Shown one piece after another: positions 1 through 9,830 of a DNA stretch of 64,000 nt. Below the pieces are notes generated by a model that was not told the DNA's origin, did not search any database, and was given only the letters and a program-made list of their open reading frames with translations. The first letter of the stretch is position 1. Each line of letters opens with the position of its first letter. The stretch is from Microbacterium sp. cx-55. GTDB taxonomy: Bacteria; Actinomycetota; Actinomycetes; Actinomycetales; Microbacteriaceae. The translations under genes and the position numbers were made by a program. The stretch covers positions 620,001 through 684,000 of the forward strand of contig NZ_CP088261.1 in assembly GCF_021117345.1 (NCBI RefSeq). The letters run 5' to 3'.

Positions 1-104
1 GGTGCGGGCTTTGCGTGCGCGGGCGCGACCGCGCCGGTCGGTTTCACACGCACTGCGCGGGAGCGACCGCGCGAGTTCTCCGCGGGGCGCCGCAGACGGA
101 TGCG

Positions 105-1007
105 TCAGGGGGTCGGAACGCTGACCCAGGTGTCGGCCGACCAGATCAGCGTGTCGCCGCCGGACTCCGCGATCGCGACCGGGCCGGTGGACGACGCGGC
201 ATCCGCGCACACGGGAACCGTGCCCGTGATGACCAGGCCCGGGCAACTCGCGTCTGCTGCGGCTGTCAGGAACGCCTGGCCCGCGGGCTCGACGGCCATG
301 ACGGTCGACGCTGCGGACTGCCAGCTCTGGCCGCTCAGCGTGTACGCCGTGCCGTCGCAGATGATCGACGTCGTGTCACCCTCGGTGCGCACACCCCACG
401 CCGTCGCGCACGGGGCGGCGATCTCGGCATCCGGAGTCACCACCGCGGCGGGGTTCGTCGGATCGACGTACGTGGATGCGGCGAGCACCTCGTCGTACGG
501 CGCCCAGAACTGGCCCTGCGTGAAGGTGCGGAGCGCTTGCAGTTCGCAATCGTCGCCCATGCGCGCGACGATCTGCGCCTCAGAACCCGCGAACGCCTCG
601 ACCGACAGCAGCTGGCCGATGCCGAGATAGCGCGGGGTCACATCGTTCCAGGTCGTTCCACCATCCGTCGACCGCTCGAGCGACGGCGCGGCCCCGCCGC
701 ACGCGCCGGCCGTACCGCGCCAGATCGCCCCCGACCCGACAGCGAGAAAACGCTCGTTCGCGCCGGGGGCGACGAGGGTCGCCGTCGTCGGAGCCGCGAT
801 CGTCGGGGTGGGCGTGGCCGTCGGGGTGGCGGTCGACTTCGTCGTGAACGTCGGCACCGGGCGCGGCGTGCCGTCGATCACCATGCCCCGCGTCTGCATG
901 ATCGCCACGTATGCCAAAGCGATCACCGCGATCGCCAAGACGGCGACGAGCGCGATCGACAACCACTTGTTGCGCGTGCCGTTCGGGTTGCGAGGTGCCT
1001 GGGCCAT
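105..1007 (-). CDS. Membrane-anchored extracellular protein with BNR-like segment, function unknown
   Basis: I do not recognise a named family. The 300-residue product starts MAQAPRNPNG, has a short basic cytoplasmic tail, one membrane segment at about residues 16-37 and then a Thr/Pro-rich linker, so most of it should lie outside the cell. The stretch SLERSTDGGTTWNDVTP resembles a BNR/sialidase-type Asp-box repeat, and several Cys residues (for example in GACGG, DDCEL, PCATA, SCPG) could form disulfides. The start is supported by AGGAG about 9 bases upstream. It lies 18 bases downstream of the tyrosine kinase gene on the same strand, so the two are probably co-transcribed, which suggests a role connected with surface-polymer export or sensing. 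That role is inferred from position only. Confidence 0.85.
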   Translation of the reverse strand: MAQAPRNPNGTRNKWLSIALVAVLAIAVIALAYVAIMQTRGMVIDGTPRPVPTFTTKSTATPTATPTPTIAAPTTATLVAPGANERFLAVGSGAIWRGTAGACGGAAPSLERSTDGGTTWNDVTPRYLGIGQLLSVEAFAGSEAQIVARMGDDCELQALRTFTQGQFWAPYDEVLAASTYVDPTNPAAVVTPDAEIAAPCATAWGVRTEGDTTSIICDGTAYTLSGQSWQSAASTVMAVEPAGQAFLTAAADASCPGLVITGTVPVCADAASSTGPVAIAESGGDTLIWSADTWVSVPTP

Positions 1008-1025
1008 CGCGGGGTACTCCTGAGG

Positions 1026-2474
1026 TCAGGTGGAGCTCGGAGTGTCAGGCTCGCTGTTGCGGCCCTTCTTGCGGGTCGGGGTCTCGGCGGCCGTGATGGC
1101 GGTGTAGTCGCCGTAGCGGCCATAACCGCCGTAGCCGTACCCATAGCCGTAGCCGTACGCATCTGCGCCACGGGTCGGGACCATCGTGAGCACCACGCCG
1201 CCGACCTTCGCGTCGACCGTCTCCAGCGTCGTCAGCGCGCCCTGCAGCTGACCCGACGTCGTGCGGCCGGCCGCGACCACGACGATCGCGCTGGTCGTGT
1301 GACGCGAGAGGATCGCCGCATCCGTCACCGGAAGAAGCGGGGGAGCATCGAGCAGCACGACGTCGAAGTCACGCGAGATCGCCTCGAGCAACTGCGCCAT
1401 CTGCTTCGACCCGAGCAGCTCGCTCGGGTTCGGCGGCACCTTGCCCGCGGGCAGCACGAACAGCGGACGCTTGCCCCAGGGGAGCATCACGTCGCCAACC
1501 TTCGCGCGACCGATCAGCACGTCGGTGAGACCCGCGCCGCCCTCGATGCCGAGGTACTCGGCGACCTTCGGCTTGCGCAGGTCGGTGTCGATCAGCGCGA
1601 CGCGCTTGCCCGCATCCGCCAACGCGATCGCCAGGTTCACGGTCGTCGTGGTCTTACCCTCGCTCGGGATGCTGGACGTCACGACGAAGCTGTGACCCCC
1701 ATCCATCTCGATGAACTGCAGGTTCGTGCGCAGCGACCGGAAGGCCTCGGACCGCGGGTTGTGCGGGTCGGCCTGCAGGATCAGCGGACGCTCCTGCGCC
1801 TTCGGGTCGAACGGGATCGCACCGATGATCGGGCGGTCGGTGATGTTCGCGATATCGCGGGCGTTCCGCACCTTCGTGTCGAGCACGGTGCGCAGCACCG
1901 CGACACCGATGCCGAGCGCGAGACCCACGAGCGCGCCGAGCGCGAGGTTCAGCGGCACGTTCGGGCTCACCGGCACGTTCGTCGGCAGCGCATCCTGCAC
2001 GCGCGTGAGCTTCACCGGGCTCGTGTCGGAGTCGTTCGGCGTCTCGATCGTCTCGACGGCCTCGGTGAGGCTCGCGCCGAGCGCGTTCGCAAGATCAGCG
2101 GCCTGTACCGGGTCGGCATCCGTCACCGAGATCTGGATGACCGTCGTGTTCAGGGGGCTCGACGCCGTCACCTGGCTCGACAGCTGGTCGGCCGTCATGT
2201 CGAGGTTCAGCTCGGCGATCACCGGGTTCAACACGATCGGCGTCTTCACGAGCGTGACGTAGGTGGTGACGCGCTGCTGCGTGAAGATCGAGCCCTGCTG
2301 CAGTTCCTGCACCGAGCCCGTCGTCTGCGTCGACACGAACACGCGGCTCTCGGCCTCATAGAGAGGCGTGCGCGTGAGTGAGTATCCGGCCGCCGCACCG
2401 AGTCCGACGAGCGTGATCACGACGATCACGAGCCAGTTCTTGCGCAAGACCCGGATGTAGTCGCTGAGCTCCAT
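1026..2474 (-). CDS. Polysaccharide-type tyrosine autokinase with Wzz domain
   Basis: A 482-residue BY-kinase of the Wzc/CpsCD type. It has a membrane segment at about residues 13-33, an extracellular Wzz chain-length domain, a second membrane segment at about 175-195 and a cytoplasmic P-loop kinase domain. Walker A is SIPSEGKTTTT (Lys274), followed by the A-prime motif VALIDTDLRKP. The C-terminus carries a tyrosine cluster (alternating Y and G, then GGYGRYGDY), the usual autophosphorylation site of this family. In known systems such kinases control polymer length and export of capsule or exopolysaccharide. I chose ATG at 2474 (MELSDYIRVL) over the in-frame ATG at 2507 because it begins at the conserved Wzz start and has GAGAGG upstream. 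Its polymer genes may be those at 45-64 kb, and the phosphatase at 29648-30262 is a candidate partner. Confidence 0.93.
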   Translation of the reverse strand: MELSDYIRVLRKNWLVIVVITLVGLGAAAGYSLTRTPLYEAESRVFVSTQTTGSVQELQQGSIFTQQRVTTYVTLVKTPIVLNPVIAELNLDMTADQLSSQVTASSPLNTTVIQISVTDADPVQAADLANALGASLTEAVETIETPNDSDTSPVKLTRVQDALPTNVPVSPNVPLNLALGALVGLALGIGVAVLRTVLDTKVRNARDIANITDRPIIGAIPFDPKAQERPLILQADPHNPRSEAFRSLRTNLQFIEMDGGHSFVVTSSIPSEGKTTTTVNLAIALADAGKRVALIDTDLRKPKVAEYLGIEGGAGLTDVLIGRAKVGDVMLPWGKRPLFVLPAGKVPPNPSELLGSKQMAQLLEAISRDFDVVLLDAPPLLPVTDAAILSRHTTSAIVVVAAGRTTSGQLQGALTTLETVDAKVGGVVLTMVPTRGADAYGYGYGYGYGGYGRYGDYTAITAAETPTRKKGRNSEPDTPSST

Positions 2475-2689
2475 GATGCCTCTCAGGTTGGGGGGTATCG
2501 GACTCATCCTGCCACAGCCCTTGTTTCGTTCCGGTTGCGTGCGAGTGCAGAGATTGCACGCGGGGCGCGGGCCGGTGTGTGGGGCGGGTCGAGTAATTCA
2601 TCGTGTGACGAATTTGCTGGCGTGGTGTCGGGGCCATCCGCTACGGTCGCCGTGAAGCCGCATCGGGGGGCTCTGTTCTGGGGGGAACT
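2475..2689. promoter_or_regulatory. Divergent intergenic region with G-run start context for the giant surface protein
   Basis: This 215-base region separates the divergent kinase and surface-protein genes. On the plus strand a -10-like TACGGT lies at 2642-2647. The short leader that follows contains two six-G runs (2665-2670 and 2680-2685), the second placed as ribosome-binding site just before ATG 2690. The word CTGGGGGGAAC at the start is also found at the 52131 start. No clear -35 box at standard spacing was seen. Confidence 0.5.
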
Positions 2690-5600
2690 ATGGCACATCG
2701 CCATGTCGTGAGCCGTCGCTCGCGCGCATCGATCATCGCGTTCATCGCCTCACTGGCGCTCGTCGCCGGCACGGCTTCCGCCGGGTGGGCCGTCGAGCCC
2801 GATCCCGCCCCGAGCGTCGGGCCCGCCGTGACGGCGACGACGCCCCCGGAGGGCGAGTCTCCCGACAGCGCCGGTGCGCCCGAAGAGGTTCCGACCGCAC
2901 CGGTGCCCTCGAATGCGCCGGTCGCGCCGCCCGTGACCTCGGATGACGCGGCCCCGACGCCGTCGGCATCCGTCCCGCCGACGGAGCCGCGAGTCGATCC
3001 GTCCGCGGCACCTGATGCGCCGTCGGCGCCGGACGCACGATCAGCGCCGAGCGAGCCCGACGCGACCGAGACGCTGGGTGCGGCGCCGCTGCCGCTCGCG
3101 GCCGCCGCGGACGCCTCCTTCCGAATCGGCAACGGCGAAGAGCAGCCGATCAGCCCCGTCGCCGGTCCGGAGAAGACCGTGACGGTCACCGGCACGCTTG
3201 TCGACTCGACATCCGGAACACCGCTCGAGGGCGCTCCCATCTGGTACGAGAGCTCGGGAGGCGGGCTCGCCGGGACGGGCGACCCGATCGTGAGCGGAGC
3301 GGACGGGCGATTCACCGTCACGCTGCCCGCGGCGGGCAGTGCCTCCTTCACGTTCGGCCCCTCGCTCGCGACCCTGAACGTGTCGGCTTGGGGGTACCTC
3401 GATGGTGTTGCCCTGGGGTACGCCTACGACCTCGGCGCGATCGGTCTCGAACCCGGCGCCCTGCTCTCGGGAACCCTCTCCGTCCCGGACGCGCCCGTCG
3501 ACACCGTCGATCTGTCGGTCTCGGTGCGCGCCAGCGAATCGCCGAACGACACCGGCTCGTGGAGCGGCACAGCGCTCACGGGCGGCACGACGACCTGGAG
3601 CGCCGTCGTTCCGGCCGGCACCGTTCGGGTGCAGCTGTCTGACGGACGCAACTACCAGCCGCTGTGGTGGAAGAACGCCACCACCGCCGACACCGCCACG
3701 GCCATCACGGTCGAGGCGGGGCAGACGGTGACCGGCATCGACGGCACCCTCACGTACGGCGCCAACTCACTCGCCGGAACCGTCCGCGGTGCCGATGGGC
3801 TGCCGCGCGCGGGCGTCGGAGTCTCGGCATCCTCCACCGGCACACCGTGGGCCTCGTACTACGCGACGACCGACGCGGAGGGCCGCTACTTCTTCGGCAA
3901 CGTCACCGCCACGAGTTACCGCATCTCCTTCTCTCCCGCCCAGGGCGGCGGAGTACCGACCTACTACGGCGGCGCCACGTGGGAGACCGCCGCGACGGTG
4001 ACGATTCCGGTGAGCACTCCGACCGCGCTGACCGGTCTCGACGCGACCATCCTGCCGGGAGCGACCGTGCGCGGCGCCTTCGACCCCTCGGTCGTCGGCG
4101 CCGTCCGATCGGTCAGCCTGCGCACCACCGGAGGGTCGGGCGTCGGATGGGCCAGCGTCGCGCCGGATGGATCGTTCGAGATCACCGATGTTCCCGCGGG
4201 AACGTACCGGCTCGCGATCAGCATCGGCGACGTGACAGACCTCTGGGGCGAACCCTTCACCGTCTCGGGCGCGCAGTCCGTCACCGTCGACGTCAGCGGA
4301 TACACCGCCGAGACCGCACAGCTCACCCTCACCGCCGACGCACCCGTCGGCAACGGATCAGGGTTCAGCGTCGAATTGCTCGACGCCGGCACACGACAGA
4401 CGGTCGCCACCGTCTACGTCGCCGCCGGAGCAACCCAGACGTTCACGGTGCGACCCGGAGACTATCTCGTGCGATTCCGCGCCGGCGCATTCAACTCCTC
4501 GCCGATCTACTACCCGTCATCCAACTCGGCGGCGGGAGCCACCGTGCTCACGCTCACGACCGATACCCCCCAGGCGATCGTGCTGAGCAGCGGATCGGGC
4601 AGCGTCTCCGGTCGGGTCACCGACGCCGCGACCGATGAGGCTCTGGGCGGCGTCGCCGTCGAGCTCTACCGCGCCGACAGCGTCGATACGCCGCCGATCG
4701 CCACGACGACGACCGACGTCAGCGGGGCGTACGCCTTCGAGGGGCTGACCGTCAACAACTACGCGGTGCGGGCCACCGGCGGCAGCACGCTCTACGTGGA
4801 CCGCTGGTTCGGCCCGACCGGCGACCGCCAGGACGCCATCGCCATCGACCTGGCCGAGGGCGGTGACTACGACTCTGCCGACATCGGCCTCACGCTCGGC
4901 GGCGGGATCTCGGGCACGTTCGCGGATGCCGCGGCAACCCCGGATCGGTGGATCTCGCTGTACTTCACCCCGTCCGACGGGGGTAACAGCCTGACGGTGA
5001 GCGGCACGGCCCGCACCCTGCTCATCGACGGGCAGTACGTCGCTCGCGGCCTGCCGGCCGGTGAATACCGGGTATCCGGACGTCTGGGGCAGAACGAGTT
5101 CTTCGTCGCCGACGTCGTCACGGTCACCGCGGGCGAGATCACGACCGGGATCGACCTCGCCTTGCCGGTCGCGCAGATCGTCGGAACCGTCCGTGCCCAC
5201 GCGACGGGCCAGCCCGTCTACGCCTATGTACGAGCGACGTGGACCGAGGGGAGCGAGTGGGGTCAGTGGACCAACTCCGCGTACGCGTACACCGAAAGCG
5301 ACACCGGCGAGTACCGCCTGTCGGGCATTCCCGCCGAGACCCCGATCACGCTCGCCTTCACACGCGCGGACAGCTCCGACAACGTCTCGTCGCAGTGGTG
5401 GCGGAACGCCGCGACGGAAGATGCGGCAACGCCGATCGTGCTCGCGGCGGGTGCCGCACCGTTCGTCGCCGACGCCGCCCTGCTGCCGGGCATTCGCGTG
5501 ACCGGACGCGTGACGGACGCGCTTTCCGGCGAGCCGCTCGAAGACGTGCGGGTGCAGTACTCGGGGCGCACCGCATCCGATGGCACGTTCGAGATCTACC

Positions 5601-8600
5601 TCGACCGGCCCGGACAGACGGAGATCACCACCGACGCCACCGATGACCACATCGCGTCACGGCAATCGTTCGACGTGCCCGCCGACGGCCTGGACGGCGT
5701 CGAGATCGCACTCACCCGCGGCTACCCGATCGCAGGTACCGTGTCGGCCGCCAACAACGGCGCGCCGCTGTCGAACGTCTGGCTGAGCGTGCATCCTTCC
5801 ACCGACCAGTGGGGCGAATGGACCTCGATCTACGTCACGTCGGACGGCACGTTCCGCTCCGCGGCGCTCGCCCCCGGCCGGTACAAATTGGAGGCCCTCA
5901 ACTACTCCGGGCTCTACGTCAGCCAGTGGTACGACGGCGCAGCGACGTTCGACAGTGCGCAGGAGATCGTCATCGTCGACCAGCCGGTCGACAACCTCGA
6001 TGTGCGGATGACGCTGGGCGGCACGGTCAGCGGGCGAGTCGTCGACGCGAACGGCGACCCGATCGCCGGCGCGATCGTGGGCGTGGCCACCGCGCCCGTG
6101 AACGGGGTCGTGTCGTTCTTCCGCGGCCTGTTCGCCGCGGATTCGACGACCAGCCCCATCCTCGACATCGAGACGACGACGGACGAGAACGGGCAATTCC
6201 ATCTCCCGGCGCTCGAACCGGGGGACTACACGCTCTACGTGTACTCGCCGGAACTCGGCACGACGTGGTTCGACGGCAAGAGCACGCGCGCCCAGGCCGA
6301 CGTCATCCACATCGCTGCCGGGCAGACGGTCGCGATCACCGACCCGCTCGAACTCCCCCCGCTCGCGGAGGGCGACACGCCGCGGACTCCGACCGAGACC
6401 CTTGACTCGGCGTTCGCGATCGTGGCGAACCCCTCCGACCGCACCGCGGACGAGGGTGCAGAGGTCGTCTTCACCGCGATCGCGTCGGGTGACCCGGTGC
6501 CCAGCGTGCAGTGGCAGCAGCGCCTCGCCGGCGCAGACGACTGGTCCGACATCGGGGACGCGACGAGCTCGCGTCTCGTGCTGCCGGCCGTCACGGTCGC
6601 CGACGACGGCGCGCAGTTCCGTGCCGTCTTCACGAGCGGGTCGGACACTCTCGAAACGGCTGCGGCACGCCTCACGGTGACCGCGGCGGCCACCGCGCCG
6701 GCGACTCCGGCGGCGCCCGCGGTCGGCGCCGTGACCACGACGACCGCCGCGGTCAGTTGGACGGCGCCCGCCGACGGCGGATCGCCGCTGACCGGGTACC
6801 GGGTGAGCGTGTACGAGCCCGGGGCCGCACAGCCCGTGCGTGTCGTGCAGCTCGGCGCCGTGACTTCGGCCTCGCTGGGCGGCCTCGCGGCCGGGGCAGA
6901 GTACGAGGTCTCCGTCGCCGCGGTGAACGCCGTCGGAGTCGGTACCGAGTCGCCGCGGACGGCCTTCGGTACGAAGGCCTACACGCTGCCCGGTGCGCCG
7001 ACGGATGTCACAGCAACGACCAGCGAGCGGATGCTGACCCTCACCTGGAATGCGCCAACCGACACCGGCGGCACAACCCTCACGGGGTACCGCCTGATCG
7101 TCTCCAGCGGCGGTGACATTTTCTCCGAGCTCATCCTCGATGCGAATTCGACATCGGCAATCATCGCCGGGCTCCAGCCGGACACGATCTACGAGCTGCG
7201 CCTCGCGGCCGGGAACAGCGTCGGATTCGGTGGCGAGACGATCATCGATGCGCGCACCGCGGCGACCACGCCCGTCGCCACCGTGCCCGACGCGCCCCAG
7301 ACGCTGACCGCGACCGCCGTCGAGCCGACGTCGATAGCGCTCGCGTGGACCCCGCCCGTCTCCGACGGCGGTGCGCCGGTCAGCGGATACACCGTGAGCG
7401 TCACCGCGGCGGGCCTGCCCGTCACGGCGAACGTCACCGTCAGCGGAACGACGGCGATCGTGACCGGCCTGCTGCCCGCGACCGACTACGCGGTCACGGT
7501 TGCCGCCACGAACTCGGTCGGCACCGGAGCTTCGTCGGCATCTCTGCCGGTGACGACGGCCACGCCGCCGCCCACCGTTCCGTCGGCGGTACGCACGCTC
7601 ACCGGCGCCGCCGCGACAACAGGACTCGACCTGCAGTGGGTGGCACCCGCATCCGACGGAGGCGCGGCGATCGCCGGGTACGACGTCACGATCACCCGCG
7701 GCGGCCAGCCGGTTGCGGCGGAGATCGTCACCGTCGGGCTCACGGCGACCGTCCGCGGACTCGCCGCCGACACCGAATACGTCGTGGCGGTCGCGGCGCG
7801 CAACAGCGTGGGCGTGGGGCCGTCGTCCAACGCCCTGACTCTCCGGACCGCACCCGCCGCGCCGGTGGCCACCGTGCCCGGAACGCCCGCGGCGCCGGTC
7901 GTCACGGCCCAGTCGTCCGCATCCGTCGCGCTCGAGTGGACCGCGCCGACCGACGGCGGCTCGGCGATCACCGGGTACGTCGTCCGCACCTCCGCCGCGG
8001 GCGCCGTCGTCGACGTGAAGAACGTGACGACGACCGCCACGGTCGTCACCGGGCTCACCCCCGGCACCGCGTACACGTTCACGGTCGAAGCGATTAACGC
8101 CGTCGGGGCATCGGCCGCATCCGCGTCGAGCCTGCCCGTCACCACACCCGCGGCAGTCCCGGGAGCACCCGTGGCACTGTCGGCGACGAGCCTCTCTTCG
8201 ACGCAGGTCGGCGTGTCCTGGCAGGCGCCGGCGACCGACGGGGGAGCGCCCGTCACCGGGTACCTCATCTACGTGAGCGCCGAGGGTGTGACGGTGCAGA
8301 TCGCCGCGAACGGGTCGCCGATCATCGTGGGCGGGCTCGCTGCATCCACGACCTACGCGATATCGGTGTACGCGGTGAACGCCGCCGGCACCGGTGCGGC
8401 GTCTACCGTCCAGGTGACGACGGATGCCGGATCGTCGCCGGAGCCGAGCGAATCTCCGTCCGCGCCGCCCACGTCGGCGCCCGGCGGCGGGGGTTCGGGC
8501 GGCGGGGGTTCGACGCCCGGCGGGTCTTCGAGCGGCGGGGCTTCGGGTGGCGGGGGTTCGGGCGGGCCGACGGCGCCGACCGGCCCGACGGCGCCGAGTG

Positions 8601-9001
8601 AGGCGCAGCTGGCGGACGCGAACCGGGGCGGTGTGTCGGTGCCGGCCGGCGAGATCGCTGCGGGCGGACGACTGACGGTGTCGGGACTGGCGGCCGGGGC
8701 GAGCTACGAAGCGTGGTTCTTCTCGACGCCGACCTTCGCGGGGGTCGTGACGGCCGACGCGGCCGGCCGTGCCGTCGTCACCGTGCCCGCCGCGCTGGCC
8801 CCCGGAACTCACCGCGTCGTGCTCGTCGACCCCTCGACGGGGGACATCGCCGGCTGGACGACGCTGCGCATCGCCGGAGCATTGGCCGGAACCGGAGCAC
8901 ACGCACCGGTGATCTGGGCGCTCGGCGGCGGAGCCCTCGTGTTCGGCGGCATGTCGTTGCTCCTGATCCGTCGGCGGTCGCGGACCGCATCCGGCATCTA
9001 G
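2690..9001 (+). CDS. Giant LAxTG-anchored surface protein with carboxypeptidase-regulatory-like, Ig and FN3 repeats
   Basis: A 2103-residue secreted protein. It starts with a signal peptide (about 1-33, cleaved near ASAGWAVE), then a Pro/Ala/Ser-rich stretch to about residue 155. A long series of beta-sandwich repeats of the carboxypeptidase-regulatory-like/SpaA type follows to about residue 1230, recognisable from recurring GTV...DGxPxxGV and DGxFxxxxxxxGxY patterns. Next come one Ig-like domain (about 1240-1330) and six fibronectin type III repeats (to about 1900, each with W-AP-DGG-GY). A Gly/Ser-rich linker leads to the C-terminus, where LAGTG at 2065-2069, a hydrophobic segment and RRRSR form a class-E-type sortase signal. 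No catalytic domain is visible, so it is probably structural or adhesive. No sortase gene is in the window. A perfect terminator follows. Confidence 0.92.
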   Translation: MAHRHVVSRRSRASIIAFIASLALVAGTASAGWAVEPDPAPSVGPAVTATTPPEGESPDSAGAPEEVPTAPVPSNAPVAPPVTSDDAAPTPSASVPPTEPRVDPSAAPDAPSAPDARSAPSEPDATETLGAAPLPLAAAADASFRIGNGEEQPISPVAGPEKTVTVTGTLVDSTSGTPLEGAPIWYESSGGGLAGTGDPIVSGADGRFTVTLPAAGSASFTFGPSLATLNVSAWGYLDGVALGYAYDLGAIGLEPGALLSGTLSVPDAPVDTVDLSVSVRASESPNDTGSWSGTALTGGTTTWSAVVPAGTVRVQLSDGRNYQPLWWKNATTADTATAITVEAGQTVTGIDGTLTYGANSLAGTVRGADGLPRAGVGVSASSTGTPWASYYATTDAEGRYFFGNVTATSYRISFSPAQGGGVPTYYGGATWETAATVTIPVSTPTALTGLDATILPGATVRGAFDPSVVGAVRSVSLRTTGGSGVGWASVAPDGSFEITDVPAGTYRLAISIGDVTDLWGEPFTVSGAQSVTVDVSGYTAETAQLTLTADAPVGNGSGFSVELLDAGTRQTVATVYVAAGATQTFTVRPGDYLVRFRAGAFNSSPIYYPSSNSAAGATVLTLTTDTPQAIVLSSGSGSVSGRVTDAATDEALGGVAVELYRADSVDTPPIATTTTDVSGAYAFEGLTVNNYAVRATGGSTLYVDRWFGPTGDRQDAIAIDLAEGGDYDSADIGLTLGGGISGTFADAAATPDRWISLYFTPSDGGNSLTVSGTARTLLIDGQYVARGLPAGEYRVSGRLGQNEFFVADVVTVTAGEITTGIDLALPVAQIVGTVRAHATGQPVYAYVRATWTEGSEWGQWTNSAYAYTESDTGEYRLSGIPAETPITLAFTRADSSDNVSSQWWRNAATEDAATPIVLAAGAAPFVADAALLPGIRVTGRVTDALSGEPLEDVRVQYSGRTASDGTFEIYLDRPGQTEITTDATDDHIASRQSFDVPADGLDGVEIALTRGYPIAGTVSAANNGAPLSNVWLSVHPSTDQWGEWTSIYVTSDGTFRSAALAPGRYKLEALNYSGLYVSQWYDGAATFDSAQEIVIVDQPVDNLDVRMTLGGTVSGRVVDANGDPIAGAIVGVATAPVNGVVSFFRGLFAADSTTSPILDIETTTDENGQFHLPALEPGDYTLYVYSPELGTTWFDGKSTRAQADVIHIAAGQTVAITDPLELPPLAEGDTPRTPTETLDSAFAIVANPSDRTADEGAEVVFTAIASGDPVPSVQWQQRLAGADDWSDIGDATSSRLVLPAVTVADDGAQFRAVFTSGSDTLETAAARLTVTAAATAPATPAAPAVGAVTTTTAAVSWTAPADGGSPLTGYRVSVYEPGAAQPVRVVQLGAVTSASLGGLAAGAEYEVSVAAVNAVGVGTESPRTAFGTKAYTLPGAPTDVTATTSERMLTLTWNAPTDTGGTTLTGYRLIVSSGGDIFSELILDANSTSAIIAGLQPDTIYELRLAAGNSVGFGGETIIDARTAATTPVATVPDAPQTLTATAVEPTSIALAWTPPVSDGGAPVSGYTVSVTAAGLPVTANVTVSGTTAIVTGLLPATDYAVTVAATNSVGTGASSASLPVTTATPPPTVPSAVRTLTGAAATTGLDLQWVAPASDGGAAIAGYDVTITRGGQPVAAEIVTVGLTATVRGLAADTEYVVAVAARNSVGVGPSSNALTLRTAPAAPVATVPGTPAAPVVTAQSSASVALEWTAPTDGGSAITGYVVRTSAAGAVVDVKNVTTTATVVTGLTPGTAYTFTVEAINAVGASAASASSLPVTTPAAVPGAPVALSATSLSSTQVGVSWQAPATDGGAPVTGYLIYVSAEGVTVQIAANGSPIIVGGLAASTTYAISVYAVNAAGTGAASTVQVTTDAGSSPEPSESPSAPPTSAPGGGGSGGGGSTPGGSSSGGASGGGGSGGPTAPTGPTAPSEAQLADANRGGVSVPAGEIAAGGRLTVSGLAAGASYEAWFFSTPTFAGVVTADAAGRAVVTVPAALAPGTHRVVLVDPSTGDIAGWTTLRIAGALAGTGAHAPVIWALGGGALVFGGMSLLLIRRRSRTASGI

Positions 9002-9010
9002 CGGACGAGC

Positions 9011-9048
9011 ATTGCGGGTCAGGCGAACCGATACGCCTGACCCGCAAT
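9011..9048 (+). terminator. Terminator after the giant surface protein gene
   Basis: A perfect 15-base inverted repeat: ATTGCGGGTCAGGCG at 9011-9025 and its complement at 9034-9048, with an 8-base loop. It begins 9 bases after the stop codon. There is no long T tract, as is common in high-GC actinobacteria. Confidence 0.85.
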
Positions 9049-9198
9049 TCGTCGTTCCGGCGAGAAGCCGTGGAGCGCGTCGCCGCGGCGCTCGCCGCGC
9101 GGGAAGCGGTCGGCGCGGGCTGACCCCGCGTCGGGGTGGCGGGGCGGGTGCGGGCGGGCCTGGGTGGCGCTCCGGCCCGGGTGGCGCTCCGGGTCGCG

Positions 9199-9737
9199 TT
9201 CACGTGGCGCAATCGGCCGCTCGCGTGCGCGAATTGCGACACGTGAGCGGGTCTTCGGGTGCTCACGTGGCGCGATCGGTCGCCCGCATCCGCAGTTCGT
9301 GACACGCGAGCCGGGGTTTGGGGTGGAGTCGGGCTTTGGAGGTGGGGCGAGCTGTGAGTTGCTCACATGGCGCAATCGGCCGCCGGCACCCGCAGATTGC
9401 GACACGTGAGGCGGGGTTTGAGGTGGTCACGTGGCGCGATTGGTCGTCGGCGTCAGCGGATTGCGACACGTGAGCCGGTCTTCGGGGTGAGCCGGGCTTT
9501 GGAGGTGGGGTGAGCTGTGGGTTGCTCACATGGCGCAATCGGCCGCCGGCACCCGCAGATTGCGACACGTGAGCCGGGGTTTGGGGTGAGCCGGGCTTTG
9601 GGAGGTGGGGCGAGCTGTGGGTTGCTCACATGGCGCAATCCGTCGCCCGCATCCGCAGATCGCGACACGTGAGCTGGGGTTTGGGGTGCTCACGTGGCGG
9701 AATCGGTCGCTGGGGGCGCGGATTGCGACACGTGAGC
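9199..9737. repeat. Array of seven imperfect palindromes (CTCACGTG..CGCAATC family)
   Basis: The 829 bases between 9002 and 9830 hold no gene that I can support. They contain seven copies of a roughly 49-base element at about 9199-9248, 9261-9311, 9362-9410, 9427-9475, 9525-9574, 9625-9674 and 9689-9737. Each begins near CTCACGTGGCGCAATC and ends near GATTGCGACACGTGAG. The two arms are inverted repeats matching at 15 of 16 positions, around a variable GC-rich centre of about 16 bases. Some units have CTCACATG or GCGATC variants. The spacers before units 3, 5 and 6 also share a common sequence (GGGCTTTGGAGGTGGGG and GAGCTGTGRGTTG), so a larger composite has been duplicated. The array lies between the 3-prime ends of two convergent genes. 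No transposase is nearby. Confidence 0.85.
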
Positions 9738-9830
9738 GGAGGAGCGAAGGAGGAGCGGAGGAGGAGTAGCGGAGGAGTGGAGGAGGAGCGGGGGGAGCGG
9801 AAGCGAGAAGCGGGGGACGAGGGGCCTGGG

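Noticed and set aside
1..104. Gene or promoter at the left edge
   Set aside because: Only GC-rich sequence with a weak GCGCGGG(C/A)GCGACCGCGC repeat. Too short to support a call.
15..2381. Long plus-strand open frame opposite the kinase genes
   Set aside because: Arg/Asp-rich translation with no domain. It is the antisense shadow of two well-supported minus-strand genes, as expected at about 70% GC.
5657..8902. 1081-codon minus-strand open frame within the giant surface protein
   Set aside because: Composition is Arg/Gly-rich with no recognisable motifs. The plus strand has clear FN3 and other repeats.
9199..9737. CRISPR array
   Set aside because: The repeats are themselves long palindromes with variable centres and the spacers are related to each other. 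No cas gene is nearby.
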